DNA from: Seison nebaliae | Lineage: Eukaryota > Rotifera > Pararotatoria > Seisonacea > Seisonidae | Length of the DNA: 64,000 bases | Assembly (NCBI GenBank): GCA_023231475.1 | Contig: JALJEE010000366.1 | Location: forward strand, 1 to 64,000 | Direction: 5' to 3' | Shown: piece after piece, positions 1 through 11,559 of the stretch | How the letters are laid out: the number at the start of each line of letters is the position of its first letter | Numbering within the stretch: position 1 is the stretch's first letter | Made by a program: the position numbers and the translations under genes | Notes under the pieces: model-generated | The model's input: the letters and a program-made list of their open reading frames with translations, nothing else | Told to the model about the DNA's origin: nothing | Database searches by the model: none

Positions 1-117
1 ATATTCCAAATAAATAATTTTTTACTTATGGATTTTCCATTAAAACTAAGGATTTTATGTATGAAGAATTGTTGTAACGGAAAATCCATTGGTAGGAAAG
101 TTTCCATTTGGAATATT
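1..117. repeat. Imperfect 117-bp inverted repeat (hairpin)
   Basis: Positions 1-11 (atattccaaat) are the exact reverse complement of 107-117 (atttggaatat). Inside these, atggattttcc near 28-38 pairs with ggaaaatccat near 80-90. The 16-base stretches between the paired blocks are equally long but poorly matched, so two ~38-nt arms face each other around a ~41-nt loop. It could be a MITE or hairpin remnant, or part of a longer palindrome cut by the window edge. It codes for nothing evident. Confidence 0.6.
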
Positions 118-252
118 TGTCAATGAAGAATAAACCGAAGAAATCCAGAGTTTATTGTTGGATTCTTCAAATATTATCATTCATAGAGTGCGATAAAACG
201 TCAATTTATCTACGGAATAAACGACCAATCCCTTTTACGTAATCTGCTAAAA

Positions 253-1773
253 ATGCAAAAAAAATCTATCGGCGATCTTATCGATGTAGCGGAAGAGGAA
301 ATGGAATCACGACGTACTATTCAACAAGTCCAAAATAAAGGTCTTTTGGAACGTAGAGAAATAGACACTCATGACCCAATCAACGTTAATATGTCAAATC
401 ACATTAATTCTCACAACAATCGACGCAAAAACAAATATTATATACCGGAATGTAAATTTTGTAAACAAAATTCTTGTCGAGTCCACGAAAGGTCATGTAA
501 ATTCTGCTGGATAGGAAATTGTCGTCGACACGTCTACTTTAAGGACGACAGTTCACACATTCATCAAGAAAAAAATTACTCAAATAAGAAATCAAATCAT
601 CAAATAACCGTCGATTCTCATGCTTTAAACGGAACTGATAAAACTATGGGATCGAACAATTTAATGTTCGCAAAAATAATAACGAACCAATGTCAAGCCA
701 CAGCTCTACTGGACTCTGGATCGTCCATAAGTTTAATCCACATCAAAATGTGCGATAAAACGAAAATAAACGGAAAAACAATCGCAATTAATACTTTCGA
801 TAATTCTTCGTCGCGTTCAATTGGTGAATCCATCATCAACTTCGAAATCGATGATAGGAAAGTCCGGCATAAATTTGTAGTTGTTGATAAAATGAAATAC
901 GATATGATTCTCGGAAATGACTTTTTCATCGAACATCGCATAAACATATTTCCATCAGAAGGTCTTTTGAGATGGAGAGAAGAGATGGACACGACGAACA
1001 GCAAAAATAATTCATCATGTTGCACTATAGAAATCGAAGGTATTGTTCCTGAATGTACCATCGCCCAAATCGAAAGTATGATAAATACCAAAAGTCTGCG
1101 AAATTGCGAAACAGAACACATTATCGATACGAGTGATGCTAAGCCAATTGCTTGTGCCGCCAGACGGGTACCACATAAATGGGAGGAAGAAATGCGCAAA
1201 CAAGTGAAAACGTTAGAAGAAGACGGAGTTGTCAAACGATCCAATAGTCCATGGCGTTCAAACGCTCTATTGGTTCAAAAGACAAACGGTAATTATCGAT
1301 TAGTTGTAGATTACATCCCATTGAATTCTGTAACAGTCAACGATCGCTATCCGCTACCACATATTGATCGAATTCTTACTAAACTTACCGGAAAATTTTG
1401 GTCTTCAACATTGGATATGGCTTCAGGTTTTCATCAGATTCCTCTTCATCCAAATGATAAAATTAAAACTGCTTTCTACACACCGGACGGTTTATTTCAA
1501 TATGAATTTATGCCATTTGGTTTGAAAAATGCTCCGGCAACTTTTCAAAGGTTAATGGATTCGATCATTGGTAACGAACCAGATACGTATGCATATCTCG
1601 ATGATGTCATTTTGGCAACTGAAGGTACAGAGATTGAACATGCCAACAAATTAATTAAATTGATTCAGTTATTGAAAGTCAATGGTTTATCAATGAACTC
1701 AGAGAAATGTCAATTAATTCGAAAATCGGTTAATTTTCTTGGTCGTAAAGTTAGTCATCAAAAGTTTCACTAA
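253..1773 (+). pseudogene. Retrotransposon pol, part 1: cysteine knuckles, aspartic protease and reverse transcriptase
   Basis: Residues 67-93 hold two back-to-back knuckles of the form C-x2-C-x4-C-x2-H (C67, C70, C75, H78; C82, C85, C90, H93), where Ty3 elements have a gag-type CCHC knuckle. An aspartic protease motif, LLDSGSS, with catalytic D154, follows. Reverse transcriptase spans about residues 300-500 and contains VVDYIPLN, LDMASGFHQIPL, FMPFGLKNAPATFQ and the catalytic YLDD at 448-451. The frame stops at 1773 just after LGRKVS, in the middle of the conserved RT/RNase H join, so this is a broken polyprotein rather than a natural end. The protein would process and copy element RNA. Confidence 0.85.
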
Positions 1774-1781
1774 TCCAAAAA

Positions 1782-2477
1782 TTGCCTACCCCGGCTACCA
1801 AAAAAGAAGTTCGGGCACTAATGGGATTGTTGAACTATTATCGCCAATTTATTCCAAATTTTGCCGAAATATCATCTCCGATTACCGAACTGATGAAGAA
1901 TAACGCAAAAATGAAATGGACAAATATACAAGAGAGAGCAAAAGACATGCTCGTCAAAGCACTCGAAATCCCACCAATACTTCGAACACCAGATTATTCG
2001 AAGCCCTTCATTATTTCAACGGACGCGAGTCAAATAGCGATGAGTGGAATATTGCAACAATCAACGGGAGGAATAGAAATGAATATTGAATATTATTCAA
2101 AACGGTTCACACAGAACGAAACCGGATGGCACATCAATCATAAAGAAGCAGCCGCAATCATCTTCTCTTTAATAAAATTTCATCACCACGTTTACGGGTA
2201 CGAAGTAATTATTCGAACCGATAGTAAGCAAGCGATTACATTACTCAACAACTTTTCAGAAATTGGTAGAGTGGCAAGATGGAGAGAAAGACTATCAATG
2301 TACAACACGAAATTTGAACATATCAATGGGAAATCGAACAATGTCGCCGATGCACTCAGCAGACTGGTGAATTCTATCGAATCTTCAAATAACGCAATTT
2401 TGTCAAAGATTCGGAAGTTGCAGAAACAAGAAAATTGGGAAGTAATTTTGAAAGAAAAAAAAAAAAGTACGAGATAA
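1782..2477 (+). pseudogene. Retrotransposon pol, part 2: RT thumb/connection and RNase H
   Basis: The segment is in a different frame from the RT part. It starts with the ATKKEVRALMGLLNYYRQFI region typical of the Ty3/gypsy RT thumb, then RNase H with STDASQIAMSGIL (first catalytic D), YYSKRFTQNE, a glutamate in NHKEAAAI, and TDSKQAI (another catalytic D), and ends with NVADALSRL. All key residues look intact, so the damage is confined to the frame breaks. The frame ends in an A-rich run at 2453-2466. Confidence 0.8.
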
Positions 2478-3619
2478 GATCGGGATTACTCTATGTTATG
2501 TCCGAAGATAGCGCTCGAAACAACCAACGCCGTCTAGTGCTTCCAAATGCTCTCGTCGAAGAAATGATAATGAACGTACACAATGATGAATATTTTTGTC
2601 ATCGTGGTTACAAACAAATGAAACAAAAAATTTGTTCTCAATACTATAACCCACAGTTGAAGAAAAAGATTCGATCAATCTGCTATAATTGTGAAAATTG
2701 TCGTAAAAACAAGATAAGAAATAGAAAGTTGAGGCATAAGATAAATCTGAAAGTTCCACGACTTACGTTCGACGATCTCCAAATGGATATAAAAGGCCCA
2801 TTGATACCATCCCTTCATAATAACACCTACATATTGGTAATGATTGATTCGTTCTCGAAATATATAGAATTGTATCCCCTGAAAAGACATACGGCAAAAA
2901 TGATCATCAATTTTACGGATAAATTCGTTTGCACCTATGGAATCCCAAAGACCATCACAACGGATGCGGGAGCTGAATTCTGTTCAAAAGAGTTCAACGA
3001 ATACTGCCAACAATTAGGAATTTTCGTGAAACATGCGACTCCCGAACATCATCAATCCATTGGTTTAGCCGAAAGAAACATCCGAACAATTTCCGAATTA
3101 ATAAGAATTACTTGTAGTGAGAAACAGGAGGAATGGGAAACGTATTTAGATAAAATCAAATTTACGTTAAACAACACAGTATCAACAATTACAAATCGAA
3201 CTCCATCAGAAATTGTCTTCCGAAAAATTCCAACTCCACCAAATATCTTTCTTCAAATCAACGCAGATTCACGATATATTAACGACACGATCAAAAACGT
3301 AAAAGAATCAATTGAATCGAATACTCAAAAATATCAAAATCGATTGAACATTCAAAAATACGATAAACTACGAATTGGCGACAAAATACGTATCATATTG
3401 CGTCACATTTCAAAGAAAGATGAGAAGTCAAGGAAAATGTGTCCGCTATACAGTGAACAATTCACTGTTTTAGACGTGCATTCCAACGGAAATGTTAAAA
3501 TGACAAACAAGGACGATTATGTGACTATTCGTCATACTTCTCATCTGGTAAAAGACAAGGAAAATACATCAACCAGGTCCGGAAGAAACACCACTAGAAA
3601 CTACAAACATTTGCTTTAA
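2435..3619 (+). pseudogene. Retrotransposon pol, part 3: integrase
   Basis: This is a third frame, overlapping the RNase H frame across the poly-A run. An HHCC zinc-binding region is present (H-x6-H in HNDEYFCH, then CYNCENC). The DDE catalytic core follows, with D in QMDIKG, D in TTDAGAEF and E in GLAERNI. The C-terminal part (LRIGDKIRIIL) resembles the SH3-like integrase tail. The predicted role is insertion of element DNA into the host genome. Catalytic residues are present, but the polyprotein frame is lost upstream. Confidence 0.85.
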
Positions 3620-3629
3620 AGGAAAGGCA

Positions 3630-3990
3630 GTGTTAAGCCATTGGCTTAAATTTTAAATTTGTTAAGGTAGAAGCAAATGTTGATCCAGATTGATCTTCTT
3701 AGAAACGTATGAGATCCACGTGTTTTTCGTTGTTACATTACTTTTTCTTTTTCCCTTCTTTCGACGATTGGGAGAACTTCTTATTATTCAAAATAAATCA
3801 TCTTTCTATCTTTTTTTATATCCAAGAATGGATCCCCCACAACAGGTGGTCGAATTTAAAATAACGTTTAATTTCTGAGCTCACATCAACACACACACTT
3901 GATTTCTGTTCTATCCCTCTTTTCCTCTTCTGTATCTTTAATAAAAAGAATAATAAATTTATATCTATTCGTTTTCACTTTTCCGTTTTT
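3630..3990 (+). repeat. Putative start of 3' LTR
   Basis: Just after the integrase stop (3617-3619) comes a purine tract, then tgttaagccattggcttaa, which contains a TTAAGCC/GGCTTAA palindrome. LTRs begin with TG and usually follow a polypurine tract directly. The partner 5' LTR is not in the window, so length and end cannot be set. An AATAAA-like element near 3941-3955 could serve as its poly(A) signal. Confidence 0.4.
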
Positions 3991-4150
3991 AACCTTCTAA
4001 AATCTCGGTTTAAAACATGGATCCACAACAACAGATTAGAAAAGAAATTTTTTTAATTTTAAAATTTAGCTCATCATTTTTTGATTTTAATAAAGAAATA
4101 ATTTGTTCCTTTAATTCTCCGTTTTTAAAGAGTTTTTACATCTTTAGAAA

Positions 4151-7131
4151 ATGTTTGGTAACAATCATCAGAATATTTTCGGTGCGAAGAACTTGACGAA
4201 TGATTCGAATAAGAATCCTAATTCATCGCTTGCGAATTCAATTTTCAGTCAGAAGACGCAAAGTAGCCCAATGTTCGGATCAACTACGTCTACGTCAACT
4301 GGTGCGAACAGTGGAGGAAATAGTGGTTCTCTGTTTGGGAGTGGAAGTAGTAGTTCTGGAATGTTTGGAAGCAATAAATCACCTCTCGTCTCGCAACCTT
4401 TATCAACTGCTTCGACGATTTTTCGTTCCGCCAATTCTGGTGGAGGTATATTTGGAAATAATCAACAAACTACAACTTCCACTTTTGGCGGACAACAGAA
4501 CCAAAAGAATATTTTCGGAGCAAATACCTCCAATTCCTCCGCGTCTAATTCGTTATTCAAGAATAATTTATTTGGAACAAATACCAATAATTCGACACAC
4601 ACTTCTTCTGCAACAACAACAACAGTCAATAATACTGGACAAGGATTATTTGCTTCACTCAATTTAAATAATGCAGGAAATACTACGCCGAATAATCAGA
4701 CAAATCAAAAATCATTATTCGAACCCAAAACGACAACAGGAGGAATAGGAGGAAGTACAAATCTCTTCTCCACAACTTCAACAGTACCAGCAGGAAATAC
4801 TGATAGTGGAATGTCGTCTTTATTTGATAAGAATCTTGACCAACAGAAAAAACCTTCAACATTCTCGTTCAATTCACAACCCACTACTACAACTTCATCA
4901 TTATTCTCTAATATACAATCACAACCAAAACAACCTTCTACAACAGCATCAACAATCCATGTAGTTGCAAGTACTTCAGGAAGTGCGTTTTCTTTATTCA
5001 AAATGAATCCAACAAATGCTAATACAACAACTTCCACTACACCACAAATGTTGAATCTGTTCAATAAAGATTCAGCAAAAACTACTCAATCTACACTTTT
5101 CCCTCAACTGTCAACTACAACGACGAATACTATCAATACTAATACACTTTTCAAACCTCCTGCTACATCTTCAATTTCACAATTAAATTTTAATGTTCCT
5201 ACTACAAATATTGCTAATAAAAGTCAATCATCGTTATCCTTTCTTTCATCAACACCTGCAAAGTTACCTCTCACTTCAACGACGACGACAAATGTCGCTC
5301 TCAATATCAGTTCAGCTACAACTACCTCTCAACCACCAGCGACAGGCGTAAATAATTTGACATCATTGTTCAATAATAAAAGTGCAATCGGTAAACCATT
5401 ATCAATTCCTGCAGTCACTTCAATTCCATCAGTCACGTCCGTTGGATTAGGTGGAGTTCAGGGAATAATTGATTCAACTAAATCATCGACGAATGTGACA
5501 GGTAATGAAGCAGGGGAGAAAAAGGAATTGGTATCAATCCTATCGAATAAAACGAAAAATGAGGAGAAAACAATAGTGAAATCAGAAAATACTCTATCAA
5601 AAAAAGGAACGATCTTTGACGAGAACATTCCCGAAGTTATTATGAAAATGATTAATAATTTTCAAGGGAATTTGAAGATGCAAGTTACATTTCTTTTATT
5701 ATCTTTATTCAATAATCTTATTTTTATTATGAATTACAGAAATCGTTACATGACCAGATTGAGAGTAAATTGAATGAACAAACATCTTCGATTGATGATA
5801 AGACGAAGAAGAATGAAATCGAATTAACTCGAAATGAATTGATGAATCTGTCATCTATCGTTACAACGATCGTTCGAACTAATTTGATAGATAATGAGAA
5901 GAAGATCAACTCGTTAAAATTCGAATCAACTGAAGTTGCTTTTACAATATCTTTCTTTATATTTTATATTGTTTTATTGAAGGAAATGAAAGTTGCTGAA
6001 TTATGTCAGAAATTGAATGGAATGAATCATGAACAAGTGATTGATGGTTCGAATGAGCGTCATTGTATGCAATTATCTCAACAGTTCAAATTCTTTTATT
6101 TAATAAATGTTAAAACTTTTCTTTAACATTCTCTTATCAGATATCTATTGAATATGATGGATAAATTCGAGAATTTGATCGCTCAATATTCCCAACAACT
6201 TCAATATTTGGAGAAACAAGTGGACTATATGTTCAATGCAAATACGAAGAGTCAATCAGATTACAATAATCTACAAAGTTCTCAATTTACTTATATCAAT
6301 GTATTATTATATTATTAATAACTAATAATTTCTTCTCACAACAGTTGTAGTTAATTTAATTCAGAATTGTAGTAAGATTATTGTGACGTTGGGTTCAAGA
6401 ATGTATGTATTAAATTCTGCAGTAGATGTTTGAATTATTCTTACTCAATTTTCTTCTTGACATTTTTCTCACAGAAATTACATGAAAGGTTTATGGAACA
6501 AATGAATAAGAAACAGATAATACATGATCAATTGATTCAAGGGAAAATATTGAAGTTAAATCGAAAAGATTTCGTTTCTTCCAATTTGGCAAAATATCGT
6601 TCTGATGGGAATGTTATTCAATCAATTCCGAATAATATCAATAATGAAACAACGTTAACGAATGTCGATGTTTCCCAGAATGTTGGTGATGTACAAAACA
6701 CTAATTTGAATGATACTCAAAATAAATCGATTACTCATGGAACGATAGGAGGCGTAAGGAAAGGACCAAATTTATTCCCTTCCAACATCGAACAGAAACA
6801 AATGAATCCTTTTTTGACTAGTGGAAATGATGGATCCACCTCCATCTCATCCTTCCCATCAACCCCTCAATTTGGAAAGGATTCGAAACAAAATAAATTC
6901 CTACAAGAGCCCGTTATGAATTCAACTGTTTTAACGAAACAACAGTTAGACAATTCTTCATTTAATGGTAATAGTTTGAGTACTACGATAATGGCAGCCG
7001 GTACGATAAAATTGCCGAAAAGTACACCGTCATTGTTTGGAAGTGACAACAATTTTGCCGGGGCTAATAGTGATTCTTCTTCCATATTTGATGGTAACGC
7101 TGATGGAAAAAGAAAAATTCCTAATAAATAA
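4151..7131 (+). CDS. NUP58: Nup58-like FG nucleoporin
   Basis: Six exons fit in phase: 4151-5683, 5740-5934, 5983-6083, 6141-6300, 6365-6427 and 6475-7131, giving 902 residues. Residues 1-500 are Ser/Thr/Asn/Gly-rich with FG repeats (MFGN, IFGA, MFGS, LFGS, IFGN, TFGG, LFGT). The middle is helical and begins with DENIPEVI, matching DENLPPVI of vertebrate Nup58. It continues with a coiled coil ending in a segment like EQYLGYRK (here KLHERFMEQ). A short FG tail follows (LFGSDNNF). Nup58 forms the central transport channel of the nuclear pore with Nup54 and Nup62. The family call rests on the DENxPxVI anchor, the coil layout and the FG-coil-FG architecture. The acceptor of the fifth exon is the least certain join. 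A longer 5' exon is possible. Confidence 0.72.
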
Positions 7132-8375
7132 TTTTATTCTGTTCTTATATTTTCGATTTTGATGATTATATTGAACCGTGAAATGATATCGTTGAAAATG
7201 TTGTTCTTTAATTCTTTTACTCCTCTTGGAAATGTTGATATGATTTTTATAAAATGTTTTTATTTCTTATTTTTTAAATATTTCATTTTTAGATAAGTTT
7301 ACCTTGTTTACTTTCACAACGAGTTTATTATGTTTATTACTTGTTAATCTAGCTTTTAAGTTTTCCGACTATCAAATTTAATCTTAACTGATTGTACAAT
7401 AATGATACTATTAGATTAATTTATGTTGATATTCGATATCTATATTACTTCATGTGTCGCTGAATTGACATCTACATATAGAGCAAAAAAGACCAAAAAC
7501 CAGGTGTAATACTTCGACTTTTACACATCTCTTTAACGTTATTTTTCCTATTTCCATGATTTTTTTGTAGTCAAACGACGGATGCGAACGCGTACCATTC
7601 CCTTGTAAGTTGTTATGTTATTATTATTATTTATTGACAGTGATAGTGCTATCACTTATTATTCTATCACACAGTGAGTGATATAAAATTCGCATGAGGG
7701 ATAAAATTAAGAAAAAAAATATTATGATTGTTAGATTTTAAACATCACAATTATTTGCCGATAATGAAATTTCTAATAATCAAAAAAGGAATAATAAACG
7801 ATTTTCAAATTAATGTTAATTTTGAAATATTTATTGAAAACGGAATAATTATTAAATATTCAAATATAAGTGTGTTTATGACATTATTCCTTCTCTTTCA
7901 TATGAAATTGGTAGAACATCGAATTTATTTGGAGAATAATTCGAAATTTGAAATGAATTAGTAATGTAACTTTTCATAATAGATGATGGACAACGGATAT
8001 GTGGAAAACAAATCGAAACTTATTTAGATGACAAAAACAAATGAATATCTTATTATCTGATTAATCTCTCATTGAATACAGCGAAGGAAAAGAAGAAATC
8101 GGTAAGGCATATCTACAATAATAATTTATTTTAATGATAATGAAACAGATTCCTGATACAGATGAAAATAGTTAAATTTTCATAATTTAGTATGGACACA
8201 ATCGTAAATGAAGACTCATGTAATTTAAATAAATTTTGACGTCATTTGTCTAAGGCCATATTTCGTGACGATACGTCATAAACTTTCATGATTATAGACG
8301 CTAAATAGATAAATCTTCGGATAGTTCAGATTATTCTTGGTAATTGACCAATTTTCTATAGGAAACTTGTTAATC
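7132..8375. other. Intergenic region
   Basis: This is AT-rich spacer between the nucleoporin and the membrane protein gene. One open stretch at 7728-7961 has no family resemblance and an Ile/Asn/Lys-rich composition expected from AT-rich noncoding DNA. The promoter of the downstream gene should lie near 8200-8370. No RNA gene was recognised. Confidence 0.5.
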
Positions 8376-11300
8376 ATGAAACACGACGAAGTTCAGTTTT
8401 ATTTGAAATTTAATGGAATAACTAATTGATTTGTGAAGGATTTCTATTTAACGAATGTTAGAGGGTTCAAATGGAATAAGAATAAGCGGATTAATGTGAA
8501 ACAATTAGTGGATGATGAGAATAATGAATATATTCATTATACAGATGCACTAGAAAGACATCGAAATCGATCTTATAATAATCGATCACCTTCAGCTGAT
8601 GAGAGAGTTAGACGAAATTTGGAACGTTTACAAGATGATTCCCGATCATTCTTTCCAACTAAATCAAGAATTGATAATGGTAAAACGGAAAGAAAGTTTA
8701 AATTGAAATTTTATTAAAAATAATTTGTAATATATCTGATTAAGGAAAGCACCAATTACGGCATTGATTGCAGGAATAGCTTTATTGTTTGCTGCAGGTG
8801 GAACGGCAGCCGCTGTGGGTATCGCCACATGTTACTTAACTTTTTTATGTTGGGTAGTTTTTTATTTCTTTCAATTTCAGCGGATAATAACGATAATAAT
8901 AATAATGTTGTAAATAACGGAACGATAATAACAACGACGACCGTGGCACCAACCAGAGGTTAGCACATTCTTTTCCCACTGCCAAATAATTTAGTCTCAT
9001 ATGAGAAATATTTTTAGTAATTTTAACAGTTCATTCATTGCACAATATTTCGGTACCAGTTACGACTTGTAATACAATAGCAGATCAATTGAATGCGGAA
9101 CTGATGACATATTTTAATCGAACTGACTTTGAAGAATCAACATCTATAATACAAACAAGTGTATTTGCCTGTCGGTTGGTTCTGAATTATTAAAAATTAA
9201 TAGAACCTTATTCCGTTCTTAGTAACTTAGGTTCGACAACGATAAACAATACGGAACTGCCAACTGGTTTTGTAAGTCGTATTCCTGGATCTAATATTTT
9301 GGAAACTTCAACGGCAGCGTCAACAATATTAACTGTAACAACTACTGTAACCCCAGCGCTCAATACCACTACAGTGAAAGTCAACACTACAACGACTACT
9401 ACACTACTACTAATCGTTAATACAACGGTAACTACAACTTCTCTACCTGTTGTCAATAAAACAACAGTAAATACGACCACTTCTGCAGAAGTTAGAGAAC
9501 GAGTCAGGCGACAAGAAGAAGAATCCGACGAAGAACAACCTGCAGAAACTGAAAGTGAAACACACGCAGAATCAGCCGAAGGAGAATCGAAAGAAGAAGA
9601 ATCAGCAGAAGAGGAATCGAAAGAAGGGGAATCGAAAAAAGAAGAATCAGCCGAAGGAGAATCGAAAGAAGAAGAATCAGCAGAAGGAGAATCGTCTGAA
9701 GGCGAATCGGCTGAAGGAGAATCGGCAGAAGGTGAATCGGCAGAAGGTGAATCGAAGGAAGAGGAATCAGCAGAAGGAGAATCAGCAGAAGGAGAATCAG
9801 CTGAAGGAGAATCAGCTGAAGGAGAATCGGCAGAAGGTGAATCTAAAGGAGAAGAATCAGTTGAAGGAGAAACCAAAGAAGAAGAGCCAACTGCAGGAGA
9901 ACCGACAGAAGGTGAAAGTGAAATTGAAAACGAAACGAAAGCTGAAAAACCAGAAAATGAAGAAGAAACCAAACCAGAAGTTGAGTCAGAAACACCAAAT
10001 GAAACTAATGCTGAAAACTCAGAAGAATCCGAAAATGTGGGAAATGAACATTTGAGGATTCCGATTGAAAATGCTATAGCGAATGCAGGTGAAATTGCGT
10101 TTGATTTTGATATTTTTTTTGAAACCAATTATTTTGATCCATTTTTTTAGAAATAATTCATTATTGCATTTTTCAATTGATTTCCTTCAAAACACATTAG
10201 CGGTAGATTCGATGGTTCGGGAAGATGTCAACAATTACTTGCAGGAACGATTTCCATCAGATTTTGTTGAAAAATTGAAAGATATAAATGAAACTCAATT
10301 TCCTAAACTTATTGAAGTATATGTAAATCTTGTTTCTTCTGCCAGTTATAATCAATCTCAGATGTATATTCAACTATCGAATATTTTCAGATTTTACCAC
10401 AAGTCTTTCAACCGCAGTTGTTACAACGACATCGACCCCAACATCAGTGGCAAACGTGACCGCGAGTGCTAATCTACGTCAAGCAGTTAAATTACCTTAT
10501 AATCAATTATAATTTTTTAATTATTTCAGTTCATCAATACTCATCAACTCTCCGTCTCTCAAACTGAATGTAATGCGAATAAAGAAGCAGTATTAAATTC
10601 AGTTTATACAAAAAATCATCAAATAATAATCATCAATCATTTCAATATTTAATTTAATTTCACAGATTATAACTACATTACAAAAATCGAATGTGGCCGA
10701 AAATTACGTTTCATCAGTTTTTCAAAATTGCCAGTTAATTTTTCTCCATTTTTCTCATTTATAAATCACGACATAAATGATCCTCAAACTTCAGGTCATT
10801 AGCAGTCGGAACTAAAAGAAAACGTCAAATCTCATCATCTTCATTATTTGTTGTGCAAGATGTTTTCCGAATCAATAATTTACCATCAAACTTATTGTCG
10901 ACCCCACTGACTACTTTCAAAACAATTTTCAATGAGGTAGATCTCTCCTATTATTCTATTTTGTTTAATTCAAGTTCTTTTTTTTGTTAATCAATTTTCT
11001 AAAATTCCAAATATTAGGCAAGGCAGCGCAATTTGTAGCATCAACTGAAACAACTGCTACACCATCCCCTGATAGCAAAGTATTTAAATCGTTCCATTCA
11101 ACAACTTTGGATGAAGTTGCTTGCAACAATTTAACTTCGAAGTTGAAGGATGAAGTTTCATATTTTGATTATTCTTTTAAACCCAATCTTTCTAACTATC
11201 TTTAATCTATTAGGTGGTAAATTATATAAATATAACTCAATTAAAGTCCACATTTATTCAAACGTCTGAAGATGTTGGATGCTCGTTAAAATTAATAATT

Positions 11301-11559
11301 TGCATAATCTTTTAAATTTACATCATTTTCATAGTGATAATATTATGTCTCTCACAATGACACATAGAACGAATTCGTCAACAATTGAACAAATAGAACG
11401 ATCCTATCTGACATCGTTTCCCCAACAAAATACAGGACACTCTTTCAATCAAACAACTTATCCAAATCTTTATAAATATTATACTCAAATATTAAACGGT
11501 TAAACATTAATTATAACCCTTCTCAAATTTTTCTTTTAATTTTAGTAACTACGATTTAA
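8376..11559 (+). CDS. Type II single-pass membrane protein with acidic repeat domain and three cysteine modules
   Basis: Fifteen exons fit in phase (8376-8390, 8439-8679, 8750-8818, 8881-8958, 9018-9174, 9223-10088, 10201-10344, 10391-10485, 10530-10601, 10666-10733, 10795-10936, 11023-11154, 11214-11284, 11335-11498, 11546-11559) and give 775 residues. An ~86-residue cytosolic head precedes one membrane helix (PITALIAGIALLFAAGG). The large ectodomain is Thr/Asn-rich and carries basic cleavage-like sites (RVRRQ, KRKRQ). A long acidic block built on EGESAEGES repeats lies between cysteine modules 1 and 2. Three modules begin with CN and end with C 32-34 residues later. No family recognised; a cell-surface or cuticle/mucin-like role is only inference. 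The first exon is the weakest part of the model. Confidence 0.6.
9560..9870 (+). repeat. Coding minisatellite, ~12-nt unit
   Basis: About 25 imperfect copies of a 12-nt unit like gaaggagaatcg lie inside the big exon of the membrane protein and encode the EGES(A/K) run. Because the unit is a multiple of three and lacks stop codons, two other frames stay open too, including one on the opposite strand; these are shadows. Confidence 0.85.

Larger units (their letters stand above)
253..3990 (+). mobile_element. Degraded Ty3/gypsy-type LTR retrotransposon, 5' part missing or outside window
   Basis: One strand carries, in order, a cysteine-knuckle segment, aspartic protease, reverse transcriptase, RNase H and integrase. 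Protease-RT-RNaseH-integrase is the Ty3/gypsy order; Ty1/copia has integrase before RT. The reading frame breaks twice (about 1760-1785 and about 2453-2466), so the copy is probably dead. No gag-like reading frame and no 5' LTR are visible before position 253. After the integrase stop, a purine-rich tract (about 3616-3629) is followed by tgttaagcc, which looks like a polypurine tract and the TG start of a 3' LTR. The end at about 3990 is a guess, because there is no second LTR to compare. Confidence 0.75.

Noticed and set aside
2453-2466. Programmed ribosomal frameshift in the retroelement A-run
   Set aside because: A second frame break without a slippery site exists at 1760-1785, so decay is the simpler explanation.
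7728-7961. 77-codon plus-strand frame
   Set aside because: Ile/Asn/Lys/Phe-rich, no domain, no good splice context; expected by chance in AT-rich DNA.
9208-10128. 306-codon frame on the minus strand rich in SADSP repeats
   Set aside because: It lies wholly opposite the in-phase exon 9223-10088 and stays open only because the 12-nt repeat has no stops in that frame.
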